Positions 37,883 through 49,930 of a DNA stretch of 64,000 bases are shown here, piece by piece; position 1 is the first letter of the stretch, and each line of letters opens with the position of its first letter. Position numbers and translations under genes: made by a program. The notes below the pieces were generated by a model. It searched no databases, was not told the DNA's origin, and was given only the letters and a program-made list of their open reading frames with translations. The stretch is from Daucus carota subsp. sativus (Eukaryota > Streptophyta > Magnoliopsida > Apiales > Apiaceae): positions 35,985,598-36,049,597 of the forward strand of contig NC_030385.2 of NCBI RefSeq assembly GCF_001625215.2, written 5' to 3'.

Positions 37883-38910
37883 ATATAACAAGAGGTAATT
37901 GCATATCGCATCCTCTAACTATCGTTCAAAAACGATATTGTACCTATATTTTGAGAAACTCAACTCGCACCCCTTATCTTTACATTTCAAGAACGATATG
38001 CACCCCTCCGTTAAATTCCGTCAACTTCCGTTAAATTCCGTTAAAATACTCTCTCCGTCTCAATGTACATGTCCTTTTTGTTGTTCGAGGAGTCAAATTG
38101 ACTAATTTTTGACCAACTATTAGAAAATATTTATTTATTATTTTAGAAAATAGAAAGTTACATATTAAAATAGACTAAATTTACTTTTTGATGATATTTT
38201 TTTTTTAAAATTTTGTTTAATTAAGCTATCCCCAAGTCAAAATGATTTTACATATTAAATGATGGATAGCAGTTACCTCTATATTTTATAAATAATAAAT
38301 TTAAGTATTATTTATAATAAATATCACATAATATTTATTTTATATATATAAAATATTGTATATTTTAAATACTTAATACACATGTCACTAAAAATTTAAA
38401 ATCATTCGATATGTAAAATCATTTTGACTTGGGGATAGCTTAATTAAACAAAATTTTAAAAAATATCATCAAAAAGTAAATCCAGTCTATTTTAATATGT
38501 AACTTTCTATTTATTAAAATAATAAATAAATATTTTCTAATAGTTGGTAAAAATTAGTCAATTTGACTCCTCGAAAAGCAGAAGGGACATGTAAATTGAG
38601 ACGAATAGAATATTTTAACGGAAATTAACGGAGGGGGTTGCGTATCGTTCTTGAAATGTAAAAATAGGTGGTGCGATTTGAGTTTCCAAAAGTATGGGCA
38701 CAATATCGTTTTTGAACGTAAGTTAGGGGGTCCGATTTGCAATTACTTGTATAATGACTTAACGAAGTTAACAGCGTTAACGGCAGAGGGGTGCATCTCG
38801 GGCTTGAACCGTAAAGATAAGAGGTGCGAGTTGAGTTTCTCAAAGTATGTGTACAATATCGTTTTTGAACGATAGTTAGGGGGTGCAATATGCAATTACC
38901 TCATATAACA
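37883..38910. mobile_element. Fold-back hAT-like MITE with nested inverted repeat
   Basis: Outer element 37891-38902 has arms starting GAGGTAATTGCATAT and is flanked by the 8-bp duplication ATATAACA (37883-37890 and 38903-38910). The left arm is about 130 bp. The right side carries two consecutive copies of the arm unit (GGGGGTGC...CAATTAC type, from about 38630 and 38760). No coding capacity. Confidence 0.8.
38049..38610. mobile_element. Inner fold-back (Stowaway-like, ~220-bp arms)
   Basis: Inserted inside the previous element next to TA. It starts CTCTCTCCGTCTCAATGTAC and ends with the complement. The arms stay almost perfectly complementary for about 220 bp, with a ~120-bp loop. If transcribed it would fold into one long hairpin. 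Confidence 0.75.
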
Positions 38911-39471
38911 ATATCTAACTGTCAGAAGCAATATTTGTTTTATCACCAGACTTACAAATCAGCATCCAAATTCTAACAAGGAACTACAGTGTTTACATCA
39001 CAATGGATACATTCATGTTGTCAACAATGTGACTTACAGAACACTTGAAAGAGAGTAGGTGTTGCAGTAGCTGTATGCGTTTTTTTTTTTAAATCTATAA
39101 ATAGTGAAATGATTGAATCATTTTATTTGACAATTGAAAAACTACATGGAACTTGAAAAGCCCCCCTTTATCGGTCAAGATCTTGCACGGAGAAGATCTC
39201 TGAGGGAAAAAGAATGTGAAGTCTTCCAACAAAGTCAATGTTTTCATCCATTTCCAGCTCAAAGTCCGCGGATCATGGAGCATGAAAATTTAAGCACTCC
39301 TAAGAATTAGTTTAACAAGCAAATTGAAGACGGCACAATCCCCTGGACATGAAGTTCTCAACTACGAGGACAATACAGTTCCAAACCTCCATACTGTCTG
39401 CCTGTCTGGTGCCTGTCCTACATAAATATGATGATACTCCATGTGTCTAAGAGGCTGTGAATGATATTTGG

Positions 39472-40812
39472 CTATTCATTTACTTTCAGGCGCTTTGCTG
39501 GTTGCTCAGTTGACTCGTCAATGACAGTTGACGTAGTATCTTTAGCAATTTCAATTTCCGGTGTCTTCTGCTTTTCTTTTATATTAGCAGAACTGCTTCC
39601 AGATGCTGGCGCAACATCTTTAGCGATTTCAATTTCCGGTTCCTTCTGCTTTTCTTTTATATTAGCAGAACTGCTACCTGATGCCGGGGTTGCATTATCT
39701 AGGCTGTCCACTGCTAGCTGCTGCTCTGGATTTAAGGTCCCTGGTTCACTCTTGGCAGGAGAATGCAGAATTGCTTCAGGTTTGTCCACATTTACTGTTG
39801 ATGCCTTTACCATACCAAGTCCAGACTTCTGTTGCTTCTCAAACATCATCTGCAGCTGTTTTCCTTGTTCTTCAATTCGCAGCTGTAAATTTCTTTGAAT
39901 CTGAAAGAGGATTTTACGGAACACATTAATTCATCATAGATTAGGTGCAAGTCACTATGACAAGAAACATAATCCATCTTCTTAATTGCTGGAGAAAGGA
40001 CCACAAGTAATTAATGGATTAAAGACCTCAACTAGTTAATAGGAGAAAGAGAACTGTGCCGCATCACAAATAATGCCAACAGGAAGCGGACTTACTATGC
40101 AGAAGCAGAACAGTCTCAGTACTACAAAGAAGAAGTAATCATACCTCAAGCTGTTCATGCAGCCGTTTCTGAACTTCCATCTGCAAGCGTAATGCCTCTG
40201 TGATCTCAATACCCCTGTTACCGCAGCAGAGAATTTTAACTTTATAACAGTTCTAATAGCTCAAAAAGCAACAAGAAAATTAAAAAATTATAAAGGTAAT
40301 TGTGTCTACAAAAAATATCCCAAGACAACTGTTAAAAGATGCATCTTAACTACCAACATTCTTGAAACTGTAAAACAAGCTCCTCAGTAAACACAGTAAT
40401 GATTAATATTCCATAGAGCATCTCCAAGAGTCCCCAAGTTGGCTCCTAAATATAATATAAAAATCATAGCTCTTAGCTAGTTACTAAATTTTTAAGAGTA
40501 TTAACTCCAACAATGCTCTTTATACTCCCTCTCTATTTTATATATTATTAATATTTGAACTCCACTATGTCAATATGAGTGAGGAAAGTACCTGATAAAT
40601 TAAAGGGGATGAATTCTTTTTTTATTATTAAAATAAATTAAGAGCCATGTAGTGGCTCTTAGGAGAGAGAAGAAGCTCTTAAGCTTTTTAAGAGCCACTA
40701 AGAGTTTCTTGAAGCTATATTTATGATCATGCTTTTTCTATTTTCATTTAAAAGCTCATTTAGGAGTCTCTTGGGGATGTCTTAGGAATCAGCTTAAGAT
40801 ACAGCAGCACAC

Positions 40813-40852
<40 letters not shown>

Positions 40853-43800
40853 CTTACTCCAGTACAAACTCCTTACTGTACAAACGTACAAACCAGTGAT
40901 TATGACAATAATATTTAGTGATTAGCATATTTTAATTTAACAAATACATACATACATCCATCACCACCGCCACCACAATCACCTCCAATCACCACCATCA
41001 CGACCACCCCACCCACCACCACCACGACTGCCCAGCGCCACTCTCTCTCTCTCTCCACCATCCACCACCAACCACCACTGCCCAGCGCCTCTCTCTCTCT
41101 CACCACCACCCACCACCTACCACCACCACCAACCACCACCACCACCACCACTGCTAGCGGCTCTCTCTCTCTCTGGTTGTTCCATCACCGATTAGTGCTA
41201 TACACACACAAACACACACATTCACCACTGCTTTTCTCATCTCCCTCAATCGTGTTTCTAGCACTGCCCTTGCGCCGGCGTCACGGCTGCCGCCGGCCGC
41301 GCTGCACCACCACTCGGCTATGCCGCCCCGTAAGTGCTCCCCTCCCTTTATCTCTCCATCAGACCCTCCTGGTAGATTTAGTGATTATGTTCAATCATTT
41401 AGTGATTGTGTTCAAGTCATTTAGTGATTGTTTGTACGTTTGTACACTAAGGAGTTTGTATTTGAGCACTTGCCTATATATATATATATAGAGTTAAGTT
41501 CTATGGAGTACAAAAAAAAATTGGAGTATTGGAGTACAAAGTTTGATAAAATGTAATCTAGCCATCTAAATTTCAATTTTTTTTTCTCAATAATATTTGT
41601 AAATATTTGACAACCTGCACATCATGTTCTGCAACATAAACATCGTCATCAAATGGTAGAATAATTACTTTTATAAATCATAGGACTCTATGTTCTGCAA
41701 TATAACTAATAAGCAGAACAATAATCTTAATACTTGTTAAAGTTGAAAGATATTAATGATTAATTGACAATTATGTGCAAGACAACTTATAAATGATAGA
41801 TTATATCAAAATTTGGATAATCAAAGATATTATATATGATCAAACTAAAAAATTATGATTTGTACTCCAATACTCCAATGTTTTTATGTACTCCATAGAA
41901 CTTAACTCTATATATATATATATATATATATAGGGTATAGTTCAGCGAGTAACTAGTAACTTAGTAACTTTTAATCTACACCGTAGAATATATGCATGTA
42001 TGTTGGAAGCCTGTAACTGCAAACCTAATTCTCACGCACGTTGCATGTATAAACGTTAAGTAAGCACATGTATAAACGTTAAACGTTAAGTACTTAGTCA
42101 CGTAGTTTTTTTTTTATCATGGTTATATATTTTATATTCTTAATTTTTTTTATTTTTTATATTATATTTTTTGTGATGCATATTTTTAGTTTCTGAGTGT
42201 GTATTATACTACCTATATTAAAAATACATAAAGAATTGTATTGAAAAAAAAAATACCTAACATGCTAAAAAAATTATACATAAATAAAAACAGAAAATGG
42301 GAGAAAAAAAATTGTATTAGAAATACAGGACATTGTATTTGTTATTTTTTTTTTTACGTTTTTCTTATTTTTTAATATTTTAGACAAAAGTGGTGCTCGT
42401 TTATTTTAAATTTGTATATCTGAAAAACTTATGTTCTGTATTTTAAATAATTTTAAAGACACTATTTTAAAAATTATGTTTATAAAATATATAAAAATAT
42501 GTTATCTATTTAATAAAATTACAACATATTTATATAACAAAACATAAAACATAATAAATTACAAATTATGAATAAACATTTGAGAAAAATACAGTATAAG
42601 AAAGTACAGGACACTATATTAGTTGTATTGTGCATATTTTTTATTCTTTAATTTTTATTTTGAATATATTTATTTCATACTTGTGTACAGAACTTGTAGT
42701 ACCTGTTTACAGAACTTTAGGTTTGAAGACAAAATACAGGATAAAAAAATACAGGACATTGTATTGGTTTTTCTTATAAAATATCAAATATATAACAAAA
42801 TACAGGACAAAAAAATACAGGACATTGTTTTGATTTTTTTATAAAATACCAAATATATAACAAAATACAGGACAAAAAATACAGGACATTGTATTGATTT
42901 TTTTTGTTCTTAATTTTTATACAAAAATGGTACACATTTATTCTTATTTCTTATATTTAATATGTAAATTTTAAAATTAAAAAATTATGTTCTTTGTTTT
43001 TTAGCCTTAACTACTTTATTTAAAAAATTATATTCACAATATAAATATAAATATTTTTTTTATTTAAAATACTAACAAATTAATTTATATAACCAAATAA
43101 AAAATGTGAAATATTATAAATCAGAAAATAAACATGTCATGGAAATGTAAAAGTATAAAATAATACAGGACAATGTATTTGTGGTATTCGGTATTTTTTT
43201 ATTCAATTCTTCTTTTTTTATTTTTTATAAATACGTGTCTACAGAACTTGTGATAAGTGTTTACAGAACTTATTAGTTTTGAAGACAAGCACGTGTGTTC
43301 CCGTTTTAAGTGTTTTAACGCCGTGTCTTTTTTGGCTCATGCATCCGTCTTTGGCGCCGTGTCTTTTTTAACTCTTAGAAGAGTTACTAGGTTACTTTTT
43401 AGTTGGATCCTCAAGGAGAAGCCCCCTATATATATATATATATATATTTAATTATATATATTTAATTATTCAAAAAAGAAAGAAAGAAGTATTGAAAAAT
43501 AACATAGGAACTCCAAATTTTATGTTTAGAAATATGAGTATATTCTATTTAGTAAAATATATGCATGTGCGCGTGTGTGTTTAGACATGTCCTGCAATGA
43601 GATATAGTGGGTATGTCAACTTGGATTTGGTTTACTTTACTATCCAGACCGCATTAGCGAATTCAAATCATTTATAATTAAATTAGCAGTAATAATATTT
43701 ATCCAAAAGGAAACCAATGGAAAGTCAACTTGCCACCCAATGAGGTATTCGCTGCTGGAAATTGACAAAGGCTACAATGTTTTTCATTATATATACGACC

Positions 43801-46800
43801 ATTTAAAAATCAGATAATATAAATAAAGGCTACAATCTTGTTCATTATATCTACTTGATTATGAAGATGTCACTTGCATGCAAGTTTATAGGATTACAAA
43901 ATAGGCAACTATCAGATTATAAATATACAAAAGGTAAACTCACGTTTTTAAGTCCAGCGATGAAAGTTCTTCAATAGGAGTTAATTTTCTCTCAGAAGTT
44001 CCTGCAACGAATTGCAATTATATAGATGAAATGTCTACACTAAAGCCCATATTAAATAGAAATTAAGTATTCTACTACTGCAAAGGAGAGAAGCAGAAGG
44101 TGAATAATGAAATTAAAAAATCTAACATGGCAAAATTATGTTTAACACGAGATAATGAGATGAAACTTAAAAGAACTTTCACTATATAAAAAGGCAAGAA
44201 AAATTAATAACCAAGTTTTTAGTTTTGTATATTTTATTTCTGATTATCATAAACTTGGATATTTAATTCTATTCGGTATCTGCTAGGTCATGACTTCAAA
44301 TCATGGAAACAGCCTCTATCTGAAGAAAAAGAAACAAGATCGCCGCATACATCAGGGCTTTCCTTGGACCATCAGATGTGCGGGAGCCTAGTGCACTAGT
44401 TACTAGAGGTGACGATTTAATGTCATGGATCAAATAAGCTAAACATGTCGGGTATATCATATGACAGATCCCCACCCAAGGCCAAAAGGTGTTAACATCC
44501 ACAACCCTGTAAATCAAAAGATAATACGACCAAGAATTTGAACACAGTTTCTAATCAAAGAGTTTTGAAGTGAGTTCTAATTATGCAAAGATTCCCAAAA
44601 GAATCATACATATTTTTGCTTCTAATACAGAGATGAAAATGAATCTAGGGTCCTTGCTTATTGAAGAAGAAACAAAACTATTGTGCAAAAAGAAAAGGAG
44701 AGAAGATGCAGAACAAAGACTTGGCAAAACAAGAAATTAAATTTTTGAATGTGTCTGTTGCTTGTAAAATCTAAAGTGAGCAAAAAATTATTTAAAAATA
44801 ATTTAAGCACCTAGGTGTCAAATGGAAAAGAGATTGTCACGCAATGGAAACATTAGAGAAAGGATGCAAAAAAAACACCAAATAGCTCCATTCTAAATTT
44901 GGGTAAATTCTTTCATATGAGGTTAAAAGCTGACAAGTGACCGAGTGCCAATACAGCTATGGAATACATAGTAAAGCTAGAACTTATATAATCTACACAC
45001 TAAGAGATCATAGACCTGAAAATTAAGTTATGCAACTTTCTTCCGGAAAATGAAAATTTTGAAATCATGCTAAAAAATACCACTCACATTCATACTAAGG
45101 TACATCATAAATTTTAGACAGTTTTCTCGACCATTTAATGAGAAACGTGTAATTTAGACATGTGGAAATATGATATGATCCAAAAGCCCTTTCCCTGATA
45201 CCTTAAGAACTGGAAACTTAACAAAGACTAGAAGCAAAGGAAATTTAAACCAATAACAATATGAACAGCTTTTACCTTCCGTTGACTCTGGTTTATATCT
45301 TGCAGTTCGATATTTCTGTCATATAAAGAACACAATTGACAATATCAAAACAATATACAAAACCACATCTATTAGAATCAGTATTGAGTTTTTGCTAATA
45401 AGTGGCTTCTACCTTCAAATATTGTAATAAGAGAAACTTTTTTGTTCGTTTATAAGTGACTTATAACTGACTCGTAATTTGAATTTGAAAAAGTGGGAAA
45501 TAGATACTTACTTTACGCACATGTGCTAAGTTTGACCATGGAATAATTATTATCCTCACAACATAATTTCTACTATGATTGTCAATTTTCAACAACTAAT
45601 ATATTATCAATTATAAAGTACTTCAACTAAAAATAATTTTCAAGAAACAAAACGACCTTTTTTTTTTTTGCGAAGTGTGAAAATATAACTTTTAGTTGCA
45701 AGTCACCAAGATAACCTATAAGTAACAGGTGATGTTTTATAAGGTAAGCCAAAGGGAGGACAAGGAACCAAAACAAACCTGCAAATGGCTCTTCACATGA
45801 TATATGGTCAAACCTTCAACTTTCATTTGCTTCAGCACACCCTTGGGAGTAGCTCCTGTGAGTTAAGATCAAGTTGTCATTTAAACAATGTTTTATGATT
45901 CTGTACAGAGTACAATGATAATACAACAACAATATTATATTACTTTCACTGCCACCAAGCTTATTGACTGCCTCAACAAATGCTTCATGCAGTTCTGGTG
46001 TCCAACGCATACGTGATTTGGTGGAACTGCCTCCAGCCGAGGATGATGGGGTGGTAACAGTGCAAATCTCTCCAGATGAAGCAGGTAGCTGTTGATTTAC
46101 TTGGTACTGCTGATGTACTTGTGGCTGCTGCACGGGGCAGTTGATAGGTGTACTGGACACTTGCTGCAGGATGAACAATATAAAATTAAATTAAATAGAT
46201 TTAAATTCTTCTAATACAAGTGAAAAGATGAAAGCAGTCCAGAAAAGAAAAAAAAAAGTATCCAGAATCTCATATTTTCCAAGCAACCAACCTGTGGTTC
46301 TGGACCTCCTGCGCCAGTATCCACAAGAATGTTATCCCAATCAGAAGGCAATGCTTCATCATCAGTAATTAATTGGTCAGCCCATTCTTGCCAATCACTT
46401 GTCTTGCTGAAATCCTCAGACGGCATCACACAAATAGCATTGTTGTCATTAATCTGATTATTAACACCAGGGGAGTTTGCAGGACCATCAAGGTAGCTAC
46501 GTACAGACTCTGTACACCAGGAATCATTGTTGTTTTCTGTAGTATAGCGACTTGATGCTGTGGATTTGAAAACTCCAGAATCGCAATTATTTAATGGCAT
46601 AGTTGCCACAGGATTTGATGACTGAGATATGAAAGGAGCTTTCCTTGAATGTTTTTCATGAGGTGCAGATGTAGAGTACTGAAGATCAGTAGAGAATCCA
46701 GCAGATGAAGAAAAAATGTGACCAACAGCCCCACTGCTGGAAGACAACACAGGCCGAACATTTGCGGGATTTGATACAACTACTCTTTCCATGGAAACCT

Positions 46801-46927
46801 CTTGGTAATCTGTCAACCTGGGACTTGAAAGAACAGGAAAAGATGAAGGTAGAGCTCCCGATGCTCCATGATTATTAAGGCTACGTGCACCAGATCTCTG
46901 GAAGGCTAAACCAGGTCGTGCTTCCAT
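39472..46927 (-). CDS. PHR1: PHR1-type MYB-CC phosphate starvation response factor
   Basis: PHR1 proteins bind P1BS sites and drive phosphate-starvation genes; SPX-inositol pyrophosphate complexes hold them when phosphate is ample. Seven coding exons: 46927-46292, 46163-45944, 45855-45779, 45315-45276, 44001-43944, 40214-40145, 39900-39472. GT-AG introns, phases close to 1530 nt, 509 aa. The MYB/GARP domain is at residues about 262-320 (RMRWTPELHEAFVEAVNKLG, ATPKGVL, GLTIYHVKSHLQKYRTARYK). The MYB-CC coiled coil is at 345 to ~390 (ALRLQMEVQKRLHEQLE, RNLQLRIEEQGKQLQ) with the hallmark LHEQLE. The N-terminus has the SEDFSKTSDWQEWADQLI block typical of PHR1. It is longer than Arabidopsis PHR1 (409 aa, recalled). 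Part of this is a 26-residue in-frame duplication near 439-488. The 5' leader is split by a 2.6-kb intron. Confidence 0.95.
39541..39696 (-). repeat. In-frame 78-bp tandem duplication in the PHR1 C-terminus
   Basis: Units at 39541-39618 and 39619-39696 encode PASGSSSANIKEKQK(E/T)PEIEIAKD twice. The exact 78-bp period keeps frame. A few substitutions separate the copies. Confidence 0.92.
40418..40788. mobile_element. GAGCATCTCCAA-type MITE in PHR1 intron
   Basis: Starts GAGCATCTCCAAGAGTCCCC and ends with CTCTTGGGGATGTC, imperfect inverted termini. The interior has paired AAGAGCCACTA/TAGTGGCTCTT palindromes. The exact ends and target duplication are not resolved. Related to the sequence at 1-150. 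Confidence 0.6.
40816..43440. mobile_element. Chain of three elements separated by (TA)n tracts
   Basis: All within the 3.7-kb PHR1 intron. The order is (TA)n ~40816-40848, element A 40849-41474, (TA)n 41475-41490, element B 41491-41908, (TA)n 41909-41932, element C 41933-43426, (TA)n 43427-43447. A has inverted ends (GGGTCTTACTCC... against GGCAAGTGCTC..., both continuing ACAAACTCCTTA, TGTACAAACGTACAAAC) and a CCA/CTCT-rich core. B has near-perfect ends GAGTTAAGTTCTATGGAGTA. C has looser ends sharing AGTAAC-rich motifs. Elements that sit in (TA)n microsatellites were described in rice as Micron (recalled); membership is inferred. Confidence 0.7.
42730..42905. repeat. ~66-bp tandem repeats inside element C
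   Basis: Three consecutive units contain AAAATACAGGACAAAAAAA, TACAGGACATTGTATTG and AAATACCAAATATATAAC. Degenerate relatives occur from about 42310 to 43180. Confidence 0.8.
44296..44517 (-). other. Unexplained exon-like ORF in PHR1 intron
   Basis: After a good acceptor (TTTGATTTACAG), the minus strand stays open for over 60 codons. It is hydrophobic at both ends (WPWVGICHMIYPTCLAYLI and KALMYAAILFLFLQIEAVSM) with a basic middle (GSRTSDGPRKA), and stops at TGA. I recognise no family. It could be a captured fragment, an alternative terminal exon of PHR1 or chance. Confidence 0.3.
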
Positions 46928-49625
46928 TGTTGCTCGGTTAAAAGGTTTACTTAATATATATATTAGCCGAAAGTCAGCTGTACACCGTTTGACGATACTT
47001 GGTACCTATGCCAACAAAAAAAAAGGTAATTTATGTCATGAAGAAACAGGTTTTAAAGAGTAAAATAAATACAGTAACATATTTCTTAAATCATCTCCTA
47101 TTGTCATTGGTAGGGCTCTGGATATAAGCCCACGCTTCCTGGAAAAACTAAATGAATTCTAATCCTATTCATATTCTAGTCCAGTATAATATTAACCGTG
47201 CAATAGTTTTTACTCTTTTTTGAGTAACCTGGCCTCAAATATACATATAGAGTCCACATGATAGAATCAGAATTTAATATTTTCGAATAGATACCAAAGA
47301 CTGAAATTACTGAGCAATAAATATATCTAAACATGGCTTAGCTACAAAGGGCTTCTGCTCAAAAACATTAAATGAATCTCTTTTTTTTTTTTTGTTGAAC
47401 CGTCTTAGAAAGACAAAAACTATTGAAAAAACAATTTGTATAATATAACAAATCTGTGTGATATACTTAATTTGTTTGGTTTGGACCTTCTGGTGTTCTT
47501 CTGGATCTCCAATAAAACTAACTAAATCAATAAAAGCATAAAAAGTTTTTGTAATTTTCAGCAACTTTTTATAACTCTACAGTGCTTTGCTCATTCCCTG
47601 AACCCAAGGTTTACATTTTCTTATTCTGCAGTTCTCTTTAAATCCCTGCATTTTCTTGTTTTCTGCTCTGTTCACTGTAAACTCTGCAGTTTGTATTTTC
47701 AGATTTTCTGCTCTTATATGTGCATTTTCTGGTCACTTGATATATGCATTTTGTATTCTTATTGCTTTACACGTTTACAGGAAATGAAGTATGGAAACTT
47801 GTAAATTTATATATCCTGAATTGCAGCCTAAAACAAGAAATTGCAGCCTACGAAAACAGCTTATAAAAACCAGTTTTTACGTGTATGAATCTTCCATTAA
47901 CTTTTAGTAATGGATCTTTCTAGGTATTACAGCAATACTTTTACTGATCCTATATTTTTGCTTTTACGAATTATGATATATATAATAATTTTAATATTTT
48001 AACATTTGCCATATCCCCCCGCACTAGTATCCTCGTATTTTGGAATTTGTCAAATTCCCGTATCCCCATAGTGCGCACCCAAACTCATGATTCCTAGATA
48101 AAAACACTTGCGAAAAATATCTCGATTGACTTCTACACAATGGTTAAATAGCGAGCAACAATCATATATACAGAGAAACAAACTTCAGTTATCTTCTCAA
48201 TAATTTTGTTGCAAGCTGAGTAACAATATATATATTTGAAGAAAGTTCAACAATTTAAATTTATTGGCATAAAATTTATATTGTTACCCAATAAGTTTTA
48301 GACATCTAGTTCCACAACAAATATACTAAATCAAACTGCATTCCAACCTCTTGTTAGGCACATGATAACAAAATGATCCACTTATTTAACGAAAGATGCC
48401 ATATCTATACATATCACTCCATGTTGAGCCCTGATAATTAATTAAGACATATACATCATTGCAGCAGATACTATAGCCTCACTTGGACACACTGCAAAGT
48501 TGATAGAAGCCATTTAACTTCATGTGTTGGAACTTACTAGATTCCCATGGTCTCACAGGAATATGGCTCAAGTGGAACCCGGGAGATAGAGGGGAATGCA
48601 CATAATCAGCAACATAAGTCGATAAGAATTATGATAATTTGCTTTCTGGGGTGTTTTTGGGTTACGCTACAAGTTTCTTCGCATTCAATATTGTCTATTC
48701 ATACTAAGCAATTACACCAATACTGATTACAAATCATATCTACCATTCTATTTGGTCCCTGACAGAAGGATATTCAAACCACTACCAAAGACCAAACCTG
48801 CAAGGTTTAATGAAAATAATGGCTCTGACCACTTCCTGTAGGACAAGAAAGTAGGATTGGGAACTCTGAAATTTCGAAAATCTGAGATTAAAATCAAGGA
48901 AGAAGCTAGAGAGAGACGCTGATTTTAGACTTAAAATGAAATTCACTCATAAAGTCAACTTTTACAAAGCTACTGAGTAGTAATGTCTCTGGAAACTATT
49001 GAACATAAGAAACCTGAATAACTTGTAGCCGAGTGCCCTGGCTAAAAAAGCCTACTGCACTACTCAACTGTCCCCTATTGTTCCCTAACAAATAGGGGGT
49101 TATGAACAAATGTAGTCACTTATAGCATCCAGAATTATATAAAACAGAGGATCGTATCAACTCAACACCAAACTAACATCCTTACCAAACTAAATTAGAA
49201 CAGACACTTGACCTTTTTCCCATCCTGTCCAACTTCGTCAATTCACCCTCAAACTTAGTTGCACAAAAACTACCGAACAATACACTAGGGTTCTGATTGT
49301 TAAAAATAGCTTAATCATCTCTTTTCTCCAACTCAAAGGGCAAAAGTATCTACCAACATAAGTACGTATATAACTCATAAGTCAACATATGTAAGTATAT
49401 AACTCATAAGTCACAACACATTTTAATCAGCAAAGAAAAACCCATACACCTCCCATCAAAAGACACCGAGCAAACACGCATAAGATGCACATACACATAT
49501 ACAATCATAAACAGAAACTAAAATCAAACATGGGTCTTGTTGATTGCAGACTAAACATGTAAAAACAAGCAAAAAAAATAAAAAATTAAGCTGGATTAAA
49601 AAGTGGGGTATTCAAGATTCATACC
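46928..49625 (-). other. PHR1 5' leader and 2.6-kb leader intron
   Basis: The start codon is preceded by an acceptor (TTGGCATAG|GTACC) at 47005. A matching donor (GATTTAG|GTATG) ends an upstream exon at 49625. The intron between (47004-49626 roughly) is AT-rich. It has repeated TTCTGC/TGCATTTTCT motifs near 47620-47760 and no gene. Long first introns in leaders often raise expression in plants; that role is inferred here. Confidence 0.6.
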
Positions 49626-49930
49626 TAAATCACATAAAGTTGCAAACTTTCCACAAGAATCGCTCCATCAAGCCCAGAAAGAGTTGAACAAGCTAGGATA
49701 AAAGATGCAATCACAATAATATAACAAAACAAAATAAAATAAAAAGAAATAAAGCTAATTCTACACAGAATTATACACATACGGGCATGTGTGTCTATAA
49801 ATCGCAGAAGGGGCGAGTTGGGTTTGAGTGATTTGACTCGGCGGGGCAAACAAATTGAACGGTGACTAGTGCGTTCTTGTTCATTTTGGATTCTATACAA
49901 TCTTCAAGCTCAGCGGATATGGCCCACGCT
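49626..49930 (-). other. Probable PHR1 first (non-coding) exon and promoter edge
   Basis: Minus-strand sequence ending at the donor at 49625. An ATG at 49900 opens a 91-codon frame whose stop TAG forms the last exon bases before the donor. If transcription starts upstream of 49900 this would be an upstream ORF. The start site is unknown. Confidence 0.35.

Noticed and set aside
40915-41491. Val/Gly-rich and Leu-rich frames on both strands
   Set aside because: They come from the CCA/CTCT simple repeats in element A.
49625-49900. 91-residue minus-strand frame as a gene
   Set aside because: It ends exactly at the leader donor and has no domain; at most an upstream ORF.
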